Assembly: GCA_949358305.1 (NCBI GenBank)
Contig: OX442314.1
Span: forward strand, 57,857,369-57,917,368
DNA length: 60,000 nt
Direction of reading: 5' to 3'
Source of the DNA: Strigamia acuminata
Taxonomy: Eukaryota > Arthropoda > Chilopoda > Geophilomorpha > Linotaeniidae
Shown in pieces: positions 47,919-58,302 of the stretch (positions within the stretch are counted from its first letter, which is position 1; each line of letters opens with the position of its first letter). The translations under genes were made by a program, and so were the position numbers. The notes below the pieces were generated by a model. That model was given only the letters and a program-made list of their open reading frames with translations, had not been told where the DNA came from and searched no databases.

Positions 47919-48324
47919 CTAATGCCGCAATCTCTTCAACTAAAACTTTGAGGATAATTTCAAGTTCTGGTAGTTCCATAACTGAACTCAATAAGAATTC
48001 GTATCCTTCATCAACAGCTTGCTGAATTTGTTCTTCTTTCTGTTCCAACTTCTTTTTCTCCTTCTTGTTGAGATGTTTTAATTGATGATTGCCCTTCTTA
48101 TTATCAATTTAAGTGATTTTAGAGAATTTCGAAATCTGGTGGCAAAGTGTTAAATACGAGTTGAGAGTAGTCAGGTCATGCTGCAAGTCGATCCATCCAA
48201 TTTGATAACCTTGTGACTTCTTCTGTGATACGAACAGTACAAACTTTTGAATGGTTTGAACATATCAGTTGAGTAGCCGGATCAAAGAGATTCAAAAACT
48301 TCGTAATCAACTCCCTATGTTCAC
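47919..48324 (-). repeat. Duplicated segment, copy 1
   Basis: About 406 bp, highly similar to 52287-52681. Copy 1 has 11 extra bases (GAGGATAATTT) flanked by TTT microhomology. On the minus strand both encode LITKFLNLFDPA and CTVRITEEVTRLSNWMD, then a Lys/Glu-rich segment. In copy 1 the frame is broken. The protein family is not recognised; it may be a transposase fragment. Confidence 0.8.
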
Positions 48325-48379
48325 CATCATTTAACTTTCTAATTTCCAACAGCAATAGCTCTTTGATCAATGGAAATAT

Positions 48380-48810
48380 AGCTGCAAATGAATGTTTGGG
48401 GTGATATATTTCTCACCATACAACCTTTCAGTTTCTCTGCAAAAAGTCAACATTAACTGGTCGACTAACTGTAAAGTCGATTCGCTTATTATTTTGGAGG
48501 ACAGGGACAGCTGCAACATGCCAATACAAAGAATCGCCAACATTTAAGGTGTTCATTTGATATGCGTCTTTTTAATAAAAAAAATAGAAAAAAAATGTTT
48601 GTCTAGCTTTTCCACTGGTCAGCAGTAAATGATGAAAACCCAGAATAAATTTTTTTGGGAATTCTACCCAGTCTTAAAGGCACTAAGAAATTGTCCATTT
48701 CAGACTGTATTGTATGGCAAATCTCCTTAGTGATAATTTTTTGTTCAAGCCAATGTGACGTAAGCCTCTTTGCAGTGCCAAGAAATAAATTATGCATTGG
48801 ATCTAAAATT
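48380..48810 (-). pseudogene. CACTA/tnp2-like transposase fragments
   Basis: An exon-like piece (48809-48603) begins after the acceptor TTTTAG and reads PMHNLFLGTAKRL, then GRIPKKIYSGFSSFTADQW. Further on (about 48450-48380) comes CRETERLYGEKYITPNIHLQ. These match, in order, conserved blocks of the Transposase_21/tnp2 family (DPMHNLFLGTAK, GRIP-KI-SGFS-FTADQWKNW, LYG-EY-TPNMHLH). The section between them is degraded and the piece runs into the duplicated segment, so it is a relic. Confidence 0.6.
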
Positions 48811-48837
48811 AAAGAAATGTATATATGTGAATAAGTT

Positions 48838-49035
48838 TTATTTTTTATGACTACAGTATAAACCTATTACATGTCCTCGATAATGTAGGGGTGCGGCAGA
48901 AATGGCCACCGTTGTAGCATTAAGTTTGCCAATAATAGAGGAAAGATCTCGAATTGAACAAGAATCTGCTTGAAGTAACCTGTCAAGAGAAGTGAAAATA
49001 TTCTGTATCCTGTCCGGGGGCAAAGAGACACTCAT
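48838..49035 (-). pseudogene. DIRS-like pol fragment
   Basis: 65 codons with MSVSLPPDRIQNIF, SIRDLSSIIGKLNATT and APLHYRG. This resembles the RT/RNase H connection of DIRS elements, where a short LP-K--KI--A--LL and S-R-LAS-IGLL-S--PA--GPLHYR pattern recurs. No other DIRS module adjoins it. Confidence 0.5.
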
Positions 49036-49067
49036 AAAAAATGAATCGATTAGAAAACCTAAAAAGG

Positions 49068-49688
49068 TTATGGAAGTTTACGTAGCAAACTAATGTTTTT
49101 ATCATTGTCAGCCATGTACGCATCAACAATGTCCGACGCACGACTTTGTAATTTATCCACTCCTTGATTGCACCTAACATTCAACGAAAAGATTTCAAAT
49201 CTGGCACTGCCACTACCCATACCTGGTTTATGAACTACCGCTTCCTGACGAGCTACTGGGTTTCCTTTCTGTGCCATAAGTTCCGCCATCGCCGAAATTA
49301 ACAATGTCTTAGCATTTTTCAGTTTTACTCTTGTACTGATCCAAGAAAGTTTTAGAAAAGGAATAGTTGCAGTCGCCAAAATAAACACCGCATTCACCAG
49401 TGGTTGCGTGTGGATTAAATCTGGTAGTAGACGTTCCAATTGAATTGACAAAGTCTGGACTGTTTGCAGCAAAATACCCAGGAAACATGCTTTCAGACTC
49501 TGGAGTGAGTCGAGGACATTAACTACATGACCCATTACTAGTAGATATTCTGATAAAAACGCTCGTTCTGATGGCGTGTGTCCAACCAACTTTAACTTTA
49601 AGAAAATTCCATCGACTGCCGCGGTAGGAATCTCGAGTATTCTCTTCACTGCACGGTACAACGAATTCCACCTCGTGTTTACAGGCAC
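49068..49688 (-). pseudogene. hAT-like transposase fragment
   Basis: 206 codons. NTRWNSLYRAV near the start is the TRWNS motif of hAT transposases. The long helical body after it fits the insertion domain region. The C-terminal dimerisation segment is not clearly present and nothing upstream encodes a BED finger. Neighbouring DIRS and tnp2 scraps show that this locus is a collection of dead elements. Confidence 0.5.
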
Positions 49689-50078
49689 AAGTAATGCTAA
49701 CTGTGTGTAATTACGAATTACATCGCCTCCAACAGTGCTTCGGGAGTAACGATTGGTGTTTCGGCGCCGATCACATTGTTGGCGAGTATCGGCGGAGGAT
49801 CCAAGAAAGCGCGGCGCGCTTGAAGTGATTGTTGCCGATGGCTCAGTTCATTGCTGTCTCTCAGCGTCTCGTTTCGCCATTTGGGCTTTATGGTTCCCGT
49901 GCTTCTGCGCTCTGTACCGAAACTTTGCTTCGGTATTCACGTGGATTGTTCGGACGCCACGAGCCGTCGCATGTCCAGCAATCCTTCTGAAATGCTTGGA
50001 CGGGCGGTTGGTTGTTGGTGAGGAGTTTGGACGATGGTACCTATTATGGTTGTTTTCGTTTCCTCGGCAGTCAATTTC

Positions 50079-50585
50079 TTAGGCACAGATTGCCTGTGTG
50101 GCGGTCGAAGAACCTTTTGCGACGTCGTCGCTTCGGTTTTCTTTGTAGTAACACTGGAAGAGGCAGTCGGCGGCGGCGAGAGAGAGTACGCTTTTTGTCG
50201 CCGTTTTCAATTTTTTCTTCGGGGGTTCCGTCGGTGTGGCATTCGCCGCATGCGCTTCTTCCCTGTCTGCGAGTGCCCTTTCGCGCCCCGCGCGAGATCT
50301 GACACGCATCCAGTTGATTCTCCGATGATGCTTCGGAATTGGTTGACCGGGAAGCGTCATAAATGTGACAAACCATTGCTCGAGTGGTTCGGTCGTCAAT
50401 ACAATCAAATCTCTGTCGCAATTCATGCAAGGGATTCTCGATTGGCTTAACAACACAATGTATCCAAAACCTTGGCAAATTGGGCATGTTACCCATTCGT
50501 TATTCTGGTGGTTTTCCATCCTTAGATTGAAAATGTTACACGTTGTCTCAAGCATCGCTTGATTCAATGTTTTTACCGGTGGCAT
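50079..50585 (-). CDS. Zinc-motif ORF related to element A ORF3
   Basis: 168 codons. The segment CPICQGFGYI...CMNC, followed by W at about +16 and an RRINWMR stretch, aligns by eye with the CPYCSGWGHI...CPAC region of element A's ORF3. The second CxxC has lost the GxG. It has a basic Lys/Arg tail with a KKKLK run. It is probably a truncated third ORF of an element A relative. It is 250 bp from an LTR-like end at 50834, but no gag or pol lies between. Confidence 0.45.
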   Translation of the reverse strand: MPPVKTLNQAMLETTCNIFNLRMENHQNNEWVTCPICQGFGYIVLLSQSRIPCMNCDRDLIVLTTEPLEQWFVTFMTLPGQPIPKHHRRINWMRVRSRAGRERALADREEAHAANATPTEPPKKKLKTATKSVLSLAAADCLFQCYYKENRSDDVAKGSSTATQAICA

Positions 50586-50833
50586 ATTGTTTAATTCTTT
50601 GTCTGAAGAATTGTTAGCCGTATTGTCGGAATCAATTGTGTAAGATTCGGTTGATCGAGTGGGAAGACCGCCTGCCGGTGATTTCCACGTGGCTTTACTA
50701 GTTCTCGTCGATGACTAACTGTACCACAAGGCAGGATCGCAGCAAACAAAATGGACAAAGGAGATTAAGTCAGGAACCAATTGGAGCCTAGTAGATTGGG
50801 TTAGAATAGCCATTCAAGGAGAAGGGGGAGTGC

Positions 50834-50960
50834 TGCGATCCGGATATTTATTAAACAAAATATTAATAATACGCAGGCGAGATGCAGTTTATAGGACTTA
50901 AACTCTTAAAATTGTCTAGGAATATGAAATGAATAAAAGTTTAAATACAACCCAGTTGCA
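50834..50960. repeat. LTR-end fragment related to element B LTR
   Basis: TGCTGCGATCCGG at 50834 is followed by GAGATGC, AGGACTT, ACTCT and TTGTCTAGG in the same order and spacing as the first 120 bp of element B's LTR (18801 onward). A purine run AAGGAGAAGGGGGAG directly precedes it, as a polypurine tract would if the element read on the plus strand, which is opposite to B. No second LTR was found. Confidence 0.55.
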
Positions 50961-51157
50961 AAAATATACAATCACTCCATCTTTTCAAATAAAGTGCTTT
51001 TTCTTTCAATCACTGTGTAGTTATGAAATAGAAAAATTATCTGAAACCAACTAAACTAGGTTAATTTGAAGAACTGATCTCTAACTCCACTTTTGTTAAT
51101 CTAACCAGATTTCCAGGAGTTCTTATGGCTAAATGTCTAATTTGCCCAGGCTCACTT

Positions 51158-52061
51158 TTAGAAGAACTGATTTGACATAATTTGTGGTGTAGTTGGGCTT
51201 GGTGTTTGGGTGTATCGCATCATTCCTGTGTGTTGTGCTGCTGATTTTGGTGTTGATGTGCGCGACAAATTATTTTCTAGATCTTCTTGATCTTTTTGAT
51301 TTTCTTGCACATCATCGTAGTCATCGTGAGATTCTTCAATTTCCTCTTCTCCCAACAGTGTCCTTTCCAATATTTCTTGGCAGGTATAGCTCTGTTCAGC
51401 TTCATTGCCTAATGTTCTAAAAGATGCATTTTGTATTGAAGGTTTTTATAATGATAATCAAATAATCATACTTACTGTCGTGATTTTATATAATCACGAA
51501 TAAACCCCATCTGGTTAAAAAGGATCCATGATTTTTTTTTGTTCCCACCAGCTTCACCCGATAGTTTTTTGCTGGTGCGAACTTCACGCCAATATCTATC
51601 CCTCAGCACCTTCCACCGACTCATTATTACTGGCACTAAAATGTTTTAAAACAATTAGTTAAGACAATGTATTTGTTTAGACAAAATGGGTTTTTAGGCC
51701 CGAGAAAATGTTTTTTCATATTCGAAAATGCGGTCGTCAACTTTTTCTTTTTCAAATCGAAAAAAAAAAAACATACAGGCTAGTGCAGATTTTGACTACC
51801 AATCGAATGAGACTGGTTTCAAAATTGTTGGACTTCATTTCAACATATTAAAGCATTTTTCGTGCCGAGACCCAAAAACTTACCTGTTACGTTAATTTCA
51901 TGGGCGATTTCTGTCGAAGCATTTTCTTTCGGAATTTTTTGCTTATAAGCAGCCAAATTTGTTTGCCAGATTATTGGTCTGGCACGAACTAACTCGATTA
52001 GCATCTCATCATATTTACCGCTAGCCATACTGATTTGAACCGCCGCCATTTTTAAAAACAA
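51158..52061 (-). CDS. Three-exon MADF-domain protein
   Basis: Exon 1 is 52061-51884, exon 2 51635-51476, exon 3 51416-51158. Donors are CAG|GTAAGT and ACA|GTAAGT, acceptors TTTTAG in both cases. The exon lengths sum to 597 nt, in frame, giving 198 residues. The MADF (Myb/SANT-like DNA-binding) fold is seen as DEMLIELVRARPIIWQ in exon 1, MSRWKVLRDRYWREVR and KKSWILFNQMGFIRDYI in exon 2. An acidic and Ser/Thr/Pro-rich tail follows. MADF proteins bind DNA in the nucleus. Many are host transcription factors, but PIF/Harbinger transposons also carry a Myb/MADF partner protein. A GTGTGAACCCACC|TTA end at 52274-52289 favours a transposon origin. Exon 1 may start at the second or third Met. Confidence 0.7.
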
Positions 52062-52286
52062 TTTCTATGTGGTAAAGTCTCACCAACCAAACGTGAATCG
52101 GCGAGAGTTGAAGTCGATCGTGATTGGTTGGATGCAAGACCTTTCCTTGCGTTGCGTCGCTTACTTCAACTCGGAGTTGAAGCAGGAATTGGAGTCAACG
52201 TCAAGAATTTTTGGATGCAAGCAGCTTGAATTGCGTCAGTTTTTTTGCGTGTTGCGTCTAGTGTGAACACAAGTGTGAACCCACCT

Positions 52287-52681
52287 TAATGCCGCAATCT
52301 CTTCAACTAAAACTTTCAAGTTCTGGAAGTTCCATAACTGAACTCAATAAGAATTCGTATTTTTCATCAACAGCTTGCTGCATTCGTTCTTCTTTCTGTT
52401 CCAACTTCTTTTTCTCCTTCTTGTTGAGATGTTTTAATTGATGAGCCCCCTTCTTATTATCAATTTCAGTGATTTTAGAGAATTTCGAAATCTGGTGGCA
52501 AAGCGTTAAGTACGAGTTGAGAGTAGTCAGGGGTTGCTGCACGTCGATCCATCCAATTTGATAACCTTGTGACTTCTTCTGTGATACGAACAGTACAAAC
52601 TTTTGAATGGTTTAAACATGTTGGTTGATTAGCCGGATCAAAGAGATTCAAAAACTTCGTAATCAACCCCGTATGTTCACT
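52287..52681 (-). repeat. Duplicated segment, copy 2
   Basis: This is the 395-bp partner of 47919-48324. The minus strand holds frames at 52666-52475 and 52542-52303, the second with a KKEKKKLEQKEERMQ coiled-coil-like run. Its right-strand border at 52287 coincides with the edge of a possible Harbinger end. Confidence 0.8.
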
Positions 52682-52809
52682 AATATAAAAAGCATTGTTT
52701 TAAATCTTCAAATAAGAAAAAAATGTAAAACTATTAAACCTTATCTGGAATATAAGTTACAATTTTTAAAACTCACTTTGGCATTAATTGCAAAGATCCT
52801 GAGCTTGCA

Positions 52810-53060
52810 TTAAGTTGAGGCTCTTCGCATAGCGTAGCAAATTCTCATACGCGGCTAGAGTCTTGCCAGTCATAAGCACAAAAAGAATAGGCAGTGCAAA
52901 TCCATTTGTAACAGCAAATATGGTGAACAGTTGATAATAAGGCAAAGGAACAACTCAATGTCCCATCCATCTGGTAAAACGTTGCATTTGAGGCCCTGTG
53001 AATACTAACATTTCTACATCACCAGCGACCAGTCGCTTTCGAAAAAAAATCTCGTCTTCG
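52810..53060 (-). pseudogene. MULE transposase core fragment
   Basis: The minus strand shows MDGT in one frame and, after a shift, VPLPYYQLFTIFAVTNGF then LPILFVLMTGKTLAAYENLL. The order DGTF, YYQLFTI, LP-LFVLM--KT---Y--LL is that of the MULE catalytic domain, with the Asp of DGT as first catalytic residue. The preceding part (KRLVAGDVEML) is also open. Frameshift and truncation make it inactive. Confidence 0.55.
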
Positions 53061-54167
53061 ATCGTTTTGCCATACATCATTTCTGGTAGCAGCTAAGCTA
53101 ATTCCTCTGGAGAGTCAGATAATACTGGGAAATTCCGACGTCGCTTTTTTGCTATTCTCGACTCCACGGATCTGAATGGTAAATGGTGCATAAGATGGCT
53201 GAAGGCTCTTCTTCAGCATGTGTTTTAACAAAAACTGCAAACCGCCTGTTTGCTACATCTCTTCAAGAAAACCTAGTAGCAATAAATCATCTGCATCGGA
53301 AAAATCGTCCAAAAGCAATAAATTCTCCGTGTTTCTACAGTAACATGCGCTTTTAGTACGCTATTCAACATATAGACGGCGCTGAGTACACGGCGCTCCA
53401 AACAAAGATAATTAATTTACACGACCTGGAGCAGAACCATTAACAACGACCCGGGAAGGGGAACATCTAGCCAGACGTAATGTCAGATATTGGCGCTCCA
53501 GCATGAACGCCTAGCAGAACCTCTCCAATGATGTCGAGAGTGAGTCAAACCGCCAAAACTTGGGGTTTTATGCACTCTCAGGTCCTGCGCACAAAATGTG
53601 CTAGAAAGCTTATTTTGGTGTAACAAAGGGATTTGCAACACCAAAATCCTTGCTTTTGCTAAATACCCTGGCTAAAAGAGGGTGAAGTGTGCCCTGGGAG
53701 TTTCCACCCCCAAGACACACTTCACAAGTGTTTGGCGTGTGCCTAAACCAGAGCAATTAAATAAATACTCCGTAATTTTTAAGTGGTGCTAATGATTTTA
53801 TGTGAAATAAAATCAGGATCACCACATTTTTTATCACACTGTTTAATGTTTCTGGCATATTATTTATGTATGGTTTATTTTGTAAACCAATCTCCATTAC
53901 AGACTTACTGCATGAAAATGTTTCTATTAAATGACCTGGAGCATAGTATTGCGATAAGTGGTAACCAAAAGAAAAAAATCCCCCAACTTAAAAGTAACGT
54001 CTCTACTGAATATTGACAAATGATCTGGATTGTCATGACAACAAAACTTCAGGAGATCATTTATTTGTCGATCTTTGTATAAAATGATTTGTGGAGAAGT
54101 GGATTCTAAACTCAATTCTCTGATCAAATCTTTCTGCTCTCCTTGCATCATGCTGTAAACACTTAAC
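53061..54167. other. Possible LTR or leader remnant before element C gag
   Basis: No coding frame. GTGAAGTGTG (53682-53691) and its perfect complement (53716-53725) form a 10-bp stem. Another imperfect hairpin runs 53783-53826, with GTGGTG and GATTTTAT arms. If the gag at 54168 belongs to an LTR element, its 5' LTR would lie here, but no partner copy exists in the window and no primer site is certain. Confidence 0.3.
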
Positions 54168-55349
54168 ATGGGTGCTCTCCGTGGGAGGTTGGATGAAATA
54201 ATAACCGACTCCACTGACCAGCCTAGCTCTATGGAAAGAGATAATATTCCCACATTTGAGGAGTTGATAAGAGCGCCTACGATAACTCCAGAAAGCATAA
54301 AAACTGTTTTACAGGAGGAGGGCTCGCGTCCTTTAAATATCGCTTCGGCTCCATCAGTAATCGAGCCAGATGCACGCCCTGAGGTGCCTGGTTTGAGGGA
54401 GTATCTCCATGAGATGGAGGTAGCAATCTCCGCGAGACTGGATTGGGCCATTCACGCACAATTGCATGATTGGACCGAGGATACGGTCGAGCGCGTGAGA
54501 CAAGTGGTGGAGGGCCGTACTGCTTTACAACCGCCGTTGGTGGAGGGAATCCCATTGATTCCGCCGCCACAGGAACCTCATATCATCCTGGGCGGTGTGA
54601 GGCAGCCTCTCTCCAATGTCGAACCTCATCTTCCCGGAGCTGCGTCCATAATTCTAACGCCTAGTGAGATAATTCAGGGTGGGGCCCGTGTGAGACCTTA
54701 TGTGCAAGGGAGGGTCCATGTGCAGACCAGTCTGGAAGATCCAGCTGTGTCTAAAATTAACAGCGACGTTATGCGATCAATAATTCGCAGCAAAGCGTCG
54801 GTTATGGGTACACAGCCATCTGTACCTTTAAGTCAGCTGGAAAGAGAGCAAGGTTCAGCCCAAGGGAGGTCAGCACTTAACGCGCCTCCTCAAACGCGTG
54901 CTGTGCCTCCGCAAACTCATGCTGGTCCTCCACTGCCGCCATTTCCATCGGCTGGAGTCCAACAGCAGCAGCAATGGCGACAGCAACCCCCTCACTTTGC
55001 CCACCATCAGGGGATGAAGATGGGAAAGCTACCAGAATTTGAGGTGGGCAAGGGAGCATATAATGCCGTAGACTTGTTCCTAACCCAGTTGTTGGCTCAT
55101 TTCTACACTTTGGGAATGAGTGAGCAGCTGTATCTCGAGTTATACGTGCCACAAGCTTTAAAAGGTGAGGCACTAGATTGGTATGTTGACCTGCTTCCCA
55201 AACCAATCTTATGGGAAGAGTTCGCGCAAATGTTCAAAGACGCGTTCTCACTTACCGTGGCTGAAGCTACTGTTAATTTAGCAGAAAAGCGACAGGCCAT
55301 GGGGAAGCCAAACAAAAAAATGTATGAACAAAACCTGAAAACAACTTAG
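54168..55349 (+). CDS. gag: Element C Gag, relative of element A Gag
   Basis: 393 codons. It matches element A Gag by eye in order: ILTPSE, SDVMRSIIRSKAS against SEVMRDIIRSKSS, then YNAVDLFLTQLLAHF against YNAVERFLAKLRAHF, and EALDWYVDLLPKPILWEEF against PLNWFLRLRHKPKTWSEF. It ends early, inside the capsid-like domain, at TAG (55349), so it is truncated by a nonsense change. Gln/Pro-rich linkers differ. It is a diverged, dead member of the same lineage. Confidence 0.75.
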   Translation: MGALRGRLDEIITDSTDQPSSMERDNIPTFEELIRAPTITPESIKTVLQEEGSRPLNIASAPSVIEPDARPEVPGLREYLHEMEVAISARLDWAIHAQLHDWTEDTVERVRQVVEGRTALQPPLVEGIPLIPPPQEPHIILGGVRQPLSNVEPHLPGAASIILTPSEIIQGGARVRPYVQGRVHVQTSLEDPAVSKINSDVMRSIIRSKASVMGTQPSVPLSQLEREQGSAQGRSALNAPPQTRAVPPQTHAGPPLPPFPSAGVQQQQQWRQQPPHFAHHQGMKMGKLPEFEVGKGAYNAVDLFLTQLLAHFYTLGMSEQLYLELYVPQALKGEALDWYVDLLPKPILWEEFAQMFKDAFSLTVAEATVNLAEKRQAMGKPNKKMYEQNLKTT

Positions 55350-55924
55350 GAGAAGCTAGCGGATCATTTTGACATTATCAAACCGGTGTTTACAGCACGT
55401 GATGTCAAACAGGTTAAAAACGTAAAATTTGAGATGCCAACAAAAACTAAAATTTCATCATGTGAAATTTACTCTCTTTTGGAACTCAGCTCACGATTTT
55501 GGTGATGTGATCGTCTCCAATTTTTATTTTTGCAAACCCTTCTACAAGTATTGTTGGACTTGCTAATCTTGTTTTGACTAGGAGCAAGGAAAATTGAGAA
55601 CTTGAACAAGTAATATTCGTTGATATCACGTTTAAGTGTGCTCATTTATATGTCACTGTGTTGGCTGTACGTAATATTGAAATGATCGGCGATGTAGTGC
55701 AAGACTTGGTTGAGGTTGTGCAGGTGGAGTCCAGACAGTCATCTAAACTGTCTGATCTTCTAAAGTTCTACATTTGAATTGATTTGCAGATATTTCCTAT
55801 AAGAAATTTCCGACTTGTTTAATAAAGAACCAATTGAATTTAAAACAACAGTCATTCTGAATAATTCAAACACAGTTAGGTGAATCACTTAAAGCATGTA
55901 ACAATATATACCACATAATATATC

Positions 55925-56215
55925 CAACCCTTGGGAAACATTCAGTATCGACCTGATGGGCCAAAAAACCGCAGGAAGACCACAGTTGCAATGGATTCTG
56001 GTCATCATTGACCAATGTACCAAATGGATAGAACTACTACTTGCTCTAACCAAAGCTTCAAGCAAAAGTATCGCTAAAATATTAAGGGATGTTTCCCACC
56101 GTCGGGGATATCCCAATAAAATAATAAGTGATAACGGGAAGCAATTTTGAGTACTACCTACAGTGATTTTTGCAAAAAACATCACCTAGATATTGCTCAT
56201 GTAACAAGTTCTTGA
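55925..56215 (+). pseudogene. pol: Ty3/gypsy integrase core fragment
   Basis: Reads NPWETFSIDLMGQKT, then WILVIIDQCTKWIELL and NKIISDNGKQF, giving the first two catalytic Asp of the integrase DDE triad. A stop follows (56148-56150), and weak similarity continues in another frame (KKHHLDIAHVTSS). The Glu region is lost. It lies downstream of the element C gag and upstream of an RT/RNase H piece, which is the reverse of gypsy order. Confidence 0.7.
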
Positions 56216-56309
56216 TGGCGCTACAAGATACAGTTTGTTACAAAAAGAAGCTGCCATGGCACAAAATTCCTAGAGAATTGGTATTGAATGTTGAAAATTG
56301 GTGGGACGA

Positions 56310-56812
56310 TCAGACCTATAGTCAAAAGTTCAGGCACTAGAGAAATGTCGAGCGCCTAAGAATGTGCCGGAAGTGAGGAACTATTTAGGTATGACGGGTT
56401 TTATTGACGTTTTATTATAGGAATTTCTCCACAATAGCCTCATGTCTTACAAACCTACTTAGGAAAGACATGACATTTGACTGGGGAGAAGCCAAACTAT
56501 TGGCTTACAAAAATTTAAAGGAGCAATTGATAAATGGACCCATTTTCTTTTTGCCTGATTGGGAGAAGTTCTTTCTGGAAACGGATGCCAGTGGAAAAAG
56601 GTTGGGGGCTGCCTTGCAGCAAAAAGTGAATGGCCGTATGCACCCAGTGGCTTTTGCACGTAGACGTCTGAATAAGGCAGAGGAGGTACAGTGGAAGCCA
56701 TCGGATGTGTGTTTGGTGTGAAGCATTTCACGTGTTATCTAATAGGCAGAAAATTTACGCTTAGCACTGAGCATGCACCCCTCACCTTCCTTTTGCAAAA
56801 TTCGCATGCATA
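56310..56812 (+). pseudogene. pol: Ty3/gypsy RT thumb and RNase H fragment
   Basis: Frames join by shifts: ALEKCRAPKNVPEVRNYLGM, then RNFSTIASCLTNLLRKDM, FFLETDASGKRLGAALQQK (first RNase H Asp) and [13 protein letters not shown]. After another shift comes [20 protein letters not shown]. Three frame changes and the absence of the YxDD palm mark it as a relic. It may belong to element C or to a separate gypsy insertion. Confidence 0.7.
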
Positions 56813-56899
56813 GGCACAATTTATATGATGGAGCATGAAACTGCACATCATATATAAATTTCCCACATAGGATAAAAAAGCGCGAGCAGTTTCTCGATG

Positions 56900-57137
56900 T
56901 TTCTTGACAGCGTCCTTGCGGTACAGTTCGCCGACCGCCGACCGCTCGAGAAAAAGTACCTGCGAGGATGACGCCCATGCACACGCAGTACTGGTAGATG
57001 GGAACATCGTGAAAATCGACGAAGAAGTAGAGCTAACTGGCATAAAAATCCCGATGTCTCTCATCAGCGACGTCGCCATTAAAATGGGCGATTTTGCCAA
57101 CACATCTAAATTTTCACCATTTTATAATTTTAAATAA
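56900..57137 (+). other. Unrecognised open stretch
   Basis: 77 codons with a well-mixed composition (DDAHAHAVLVDGNIVKIDEE, GIKIPMSLISDVAIKMGDF). No domain recognised. Could be a first exon or chance. Confidence 0.2.
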
Positions 57138-58077
57138 ACTTGGATTTTTGTGGAAAAAACAACAAACACAAGTCAATATATTAACGTATCCATTTGTCAA
57201 TGAAACCAATCTCATTACTCAAGTTTAATTCATTAGCTGTCATTTTTGCTTGAACGAGCAAGCGTAACGTCCACTGACCCACCGAGGGTGAATTGTCGAG
57301 ACAAAGCAAAGTGGCTTCTTCGACTGAGTCAGTAGTGGCCGTGCTGGAAGAATTCCCCTTTCCAGTGCCTAGCCAAGAGAATGAGGTGTGAAACATTAGT
57401 CTACTCTGCTTTGAAACCTAAAACTTTCATGTTGGAATGTATTTCAAAATTAAATTATTTCTTTTCTTTTGTGTTTCCTCTCTTCCACTTACAAGTATGA
57501 TCGAATAAAATGTCCTAATTGAGGTTTAGCTTGGTTGCCTCAATATTTTTAGGTTACAAAGCTGAGTTACAATGCTGAGTAGACTAATGTTTCAGACCGT
57601 TTTTCTCAAAACTTTTAAGTAAGAAATAATTTTTTTAAGAACAGTTCTAGACTAATTAGATGCTGCTCTACAACTTTCTAATTCACTTTTTTGCTCTATC
57701 TGTCATGGTTCTCGAGTTACAATATGAATGACCTTGAAGATGACTTCTGAGGTCAAGTTGGATATCATAATTGGATTCCCCCCGACATACTACCCTTACA
57801 ATAATTTTGCTGAATCAACATCTAGAACAGTTTGGGAATTATTTACATAGAACCAGACTTTCTGACCACCCTGTATAAGACTGTCTGGAGAAGCACCAAG
57901 AAAGGGGAACTCGCAACTTAGAAACAAACTGCTTTCTGATGCCTTAAAGTTGTTGTGTAGTGCATTACTCTGTTCTTTGTACTTCTGTAATGCAATATTT
58001 TCGTTATCACAACCCCAACTAAAAAAAGTAAAATATTAAATGTTATTTAAATTTGGAATAGTTCGAATAAATTCTAC
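57138..58077. other. Stretch with no recognised feature
   Basis: AT-rich with scattered stops. The minus frame at 57181-57396 has no domain. A few words recur (AATGCTGAGTAGACTAATGTTTCA resembles the inverted region near 57395-57412), suggesting small inverted debris. Confidence 0.3.
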
Positions 58078-58299
58078 CTAGTTGCTGTTGTGAAGTGAAG
58101 CAAATTTTTTGCAGGATAACAAATACTTTTTACCAAGCTCACGGGTGGCTTTTGTAAACCGACCATAGCTGTAATCACGAAAGGATTGTTTATCCACGAC
58201 AGATAACGGCAACATTTCCTCCACAACGTAACGAATTAACAACGAATTGCTCTTCTTTTCGCTTAAAACTGGAAACACTCCCGGTCCCGAGCCATCCAA
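58078..58299 (-). pseudogene. hAT/ZBED-like transposase fragment
   Basis: 73 codons with RYVVEEMLPLSVVDKQSFRD, close to the pattern (V-EM-P---V---SFR) found just after the BED finger in hAT transposases and ZBED proteins. No BED finger or catalytic part is attached. Confidence 0.45.
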
Positions 58300-58302
58300 T
58301 AA

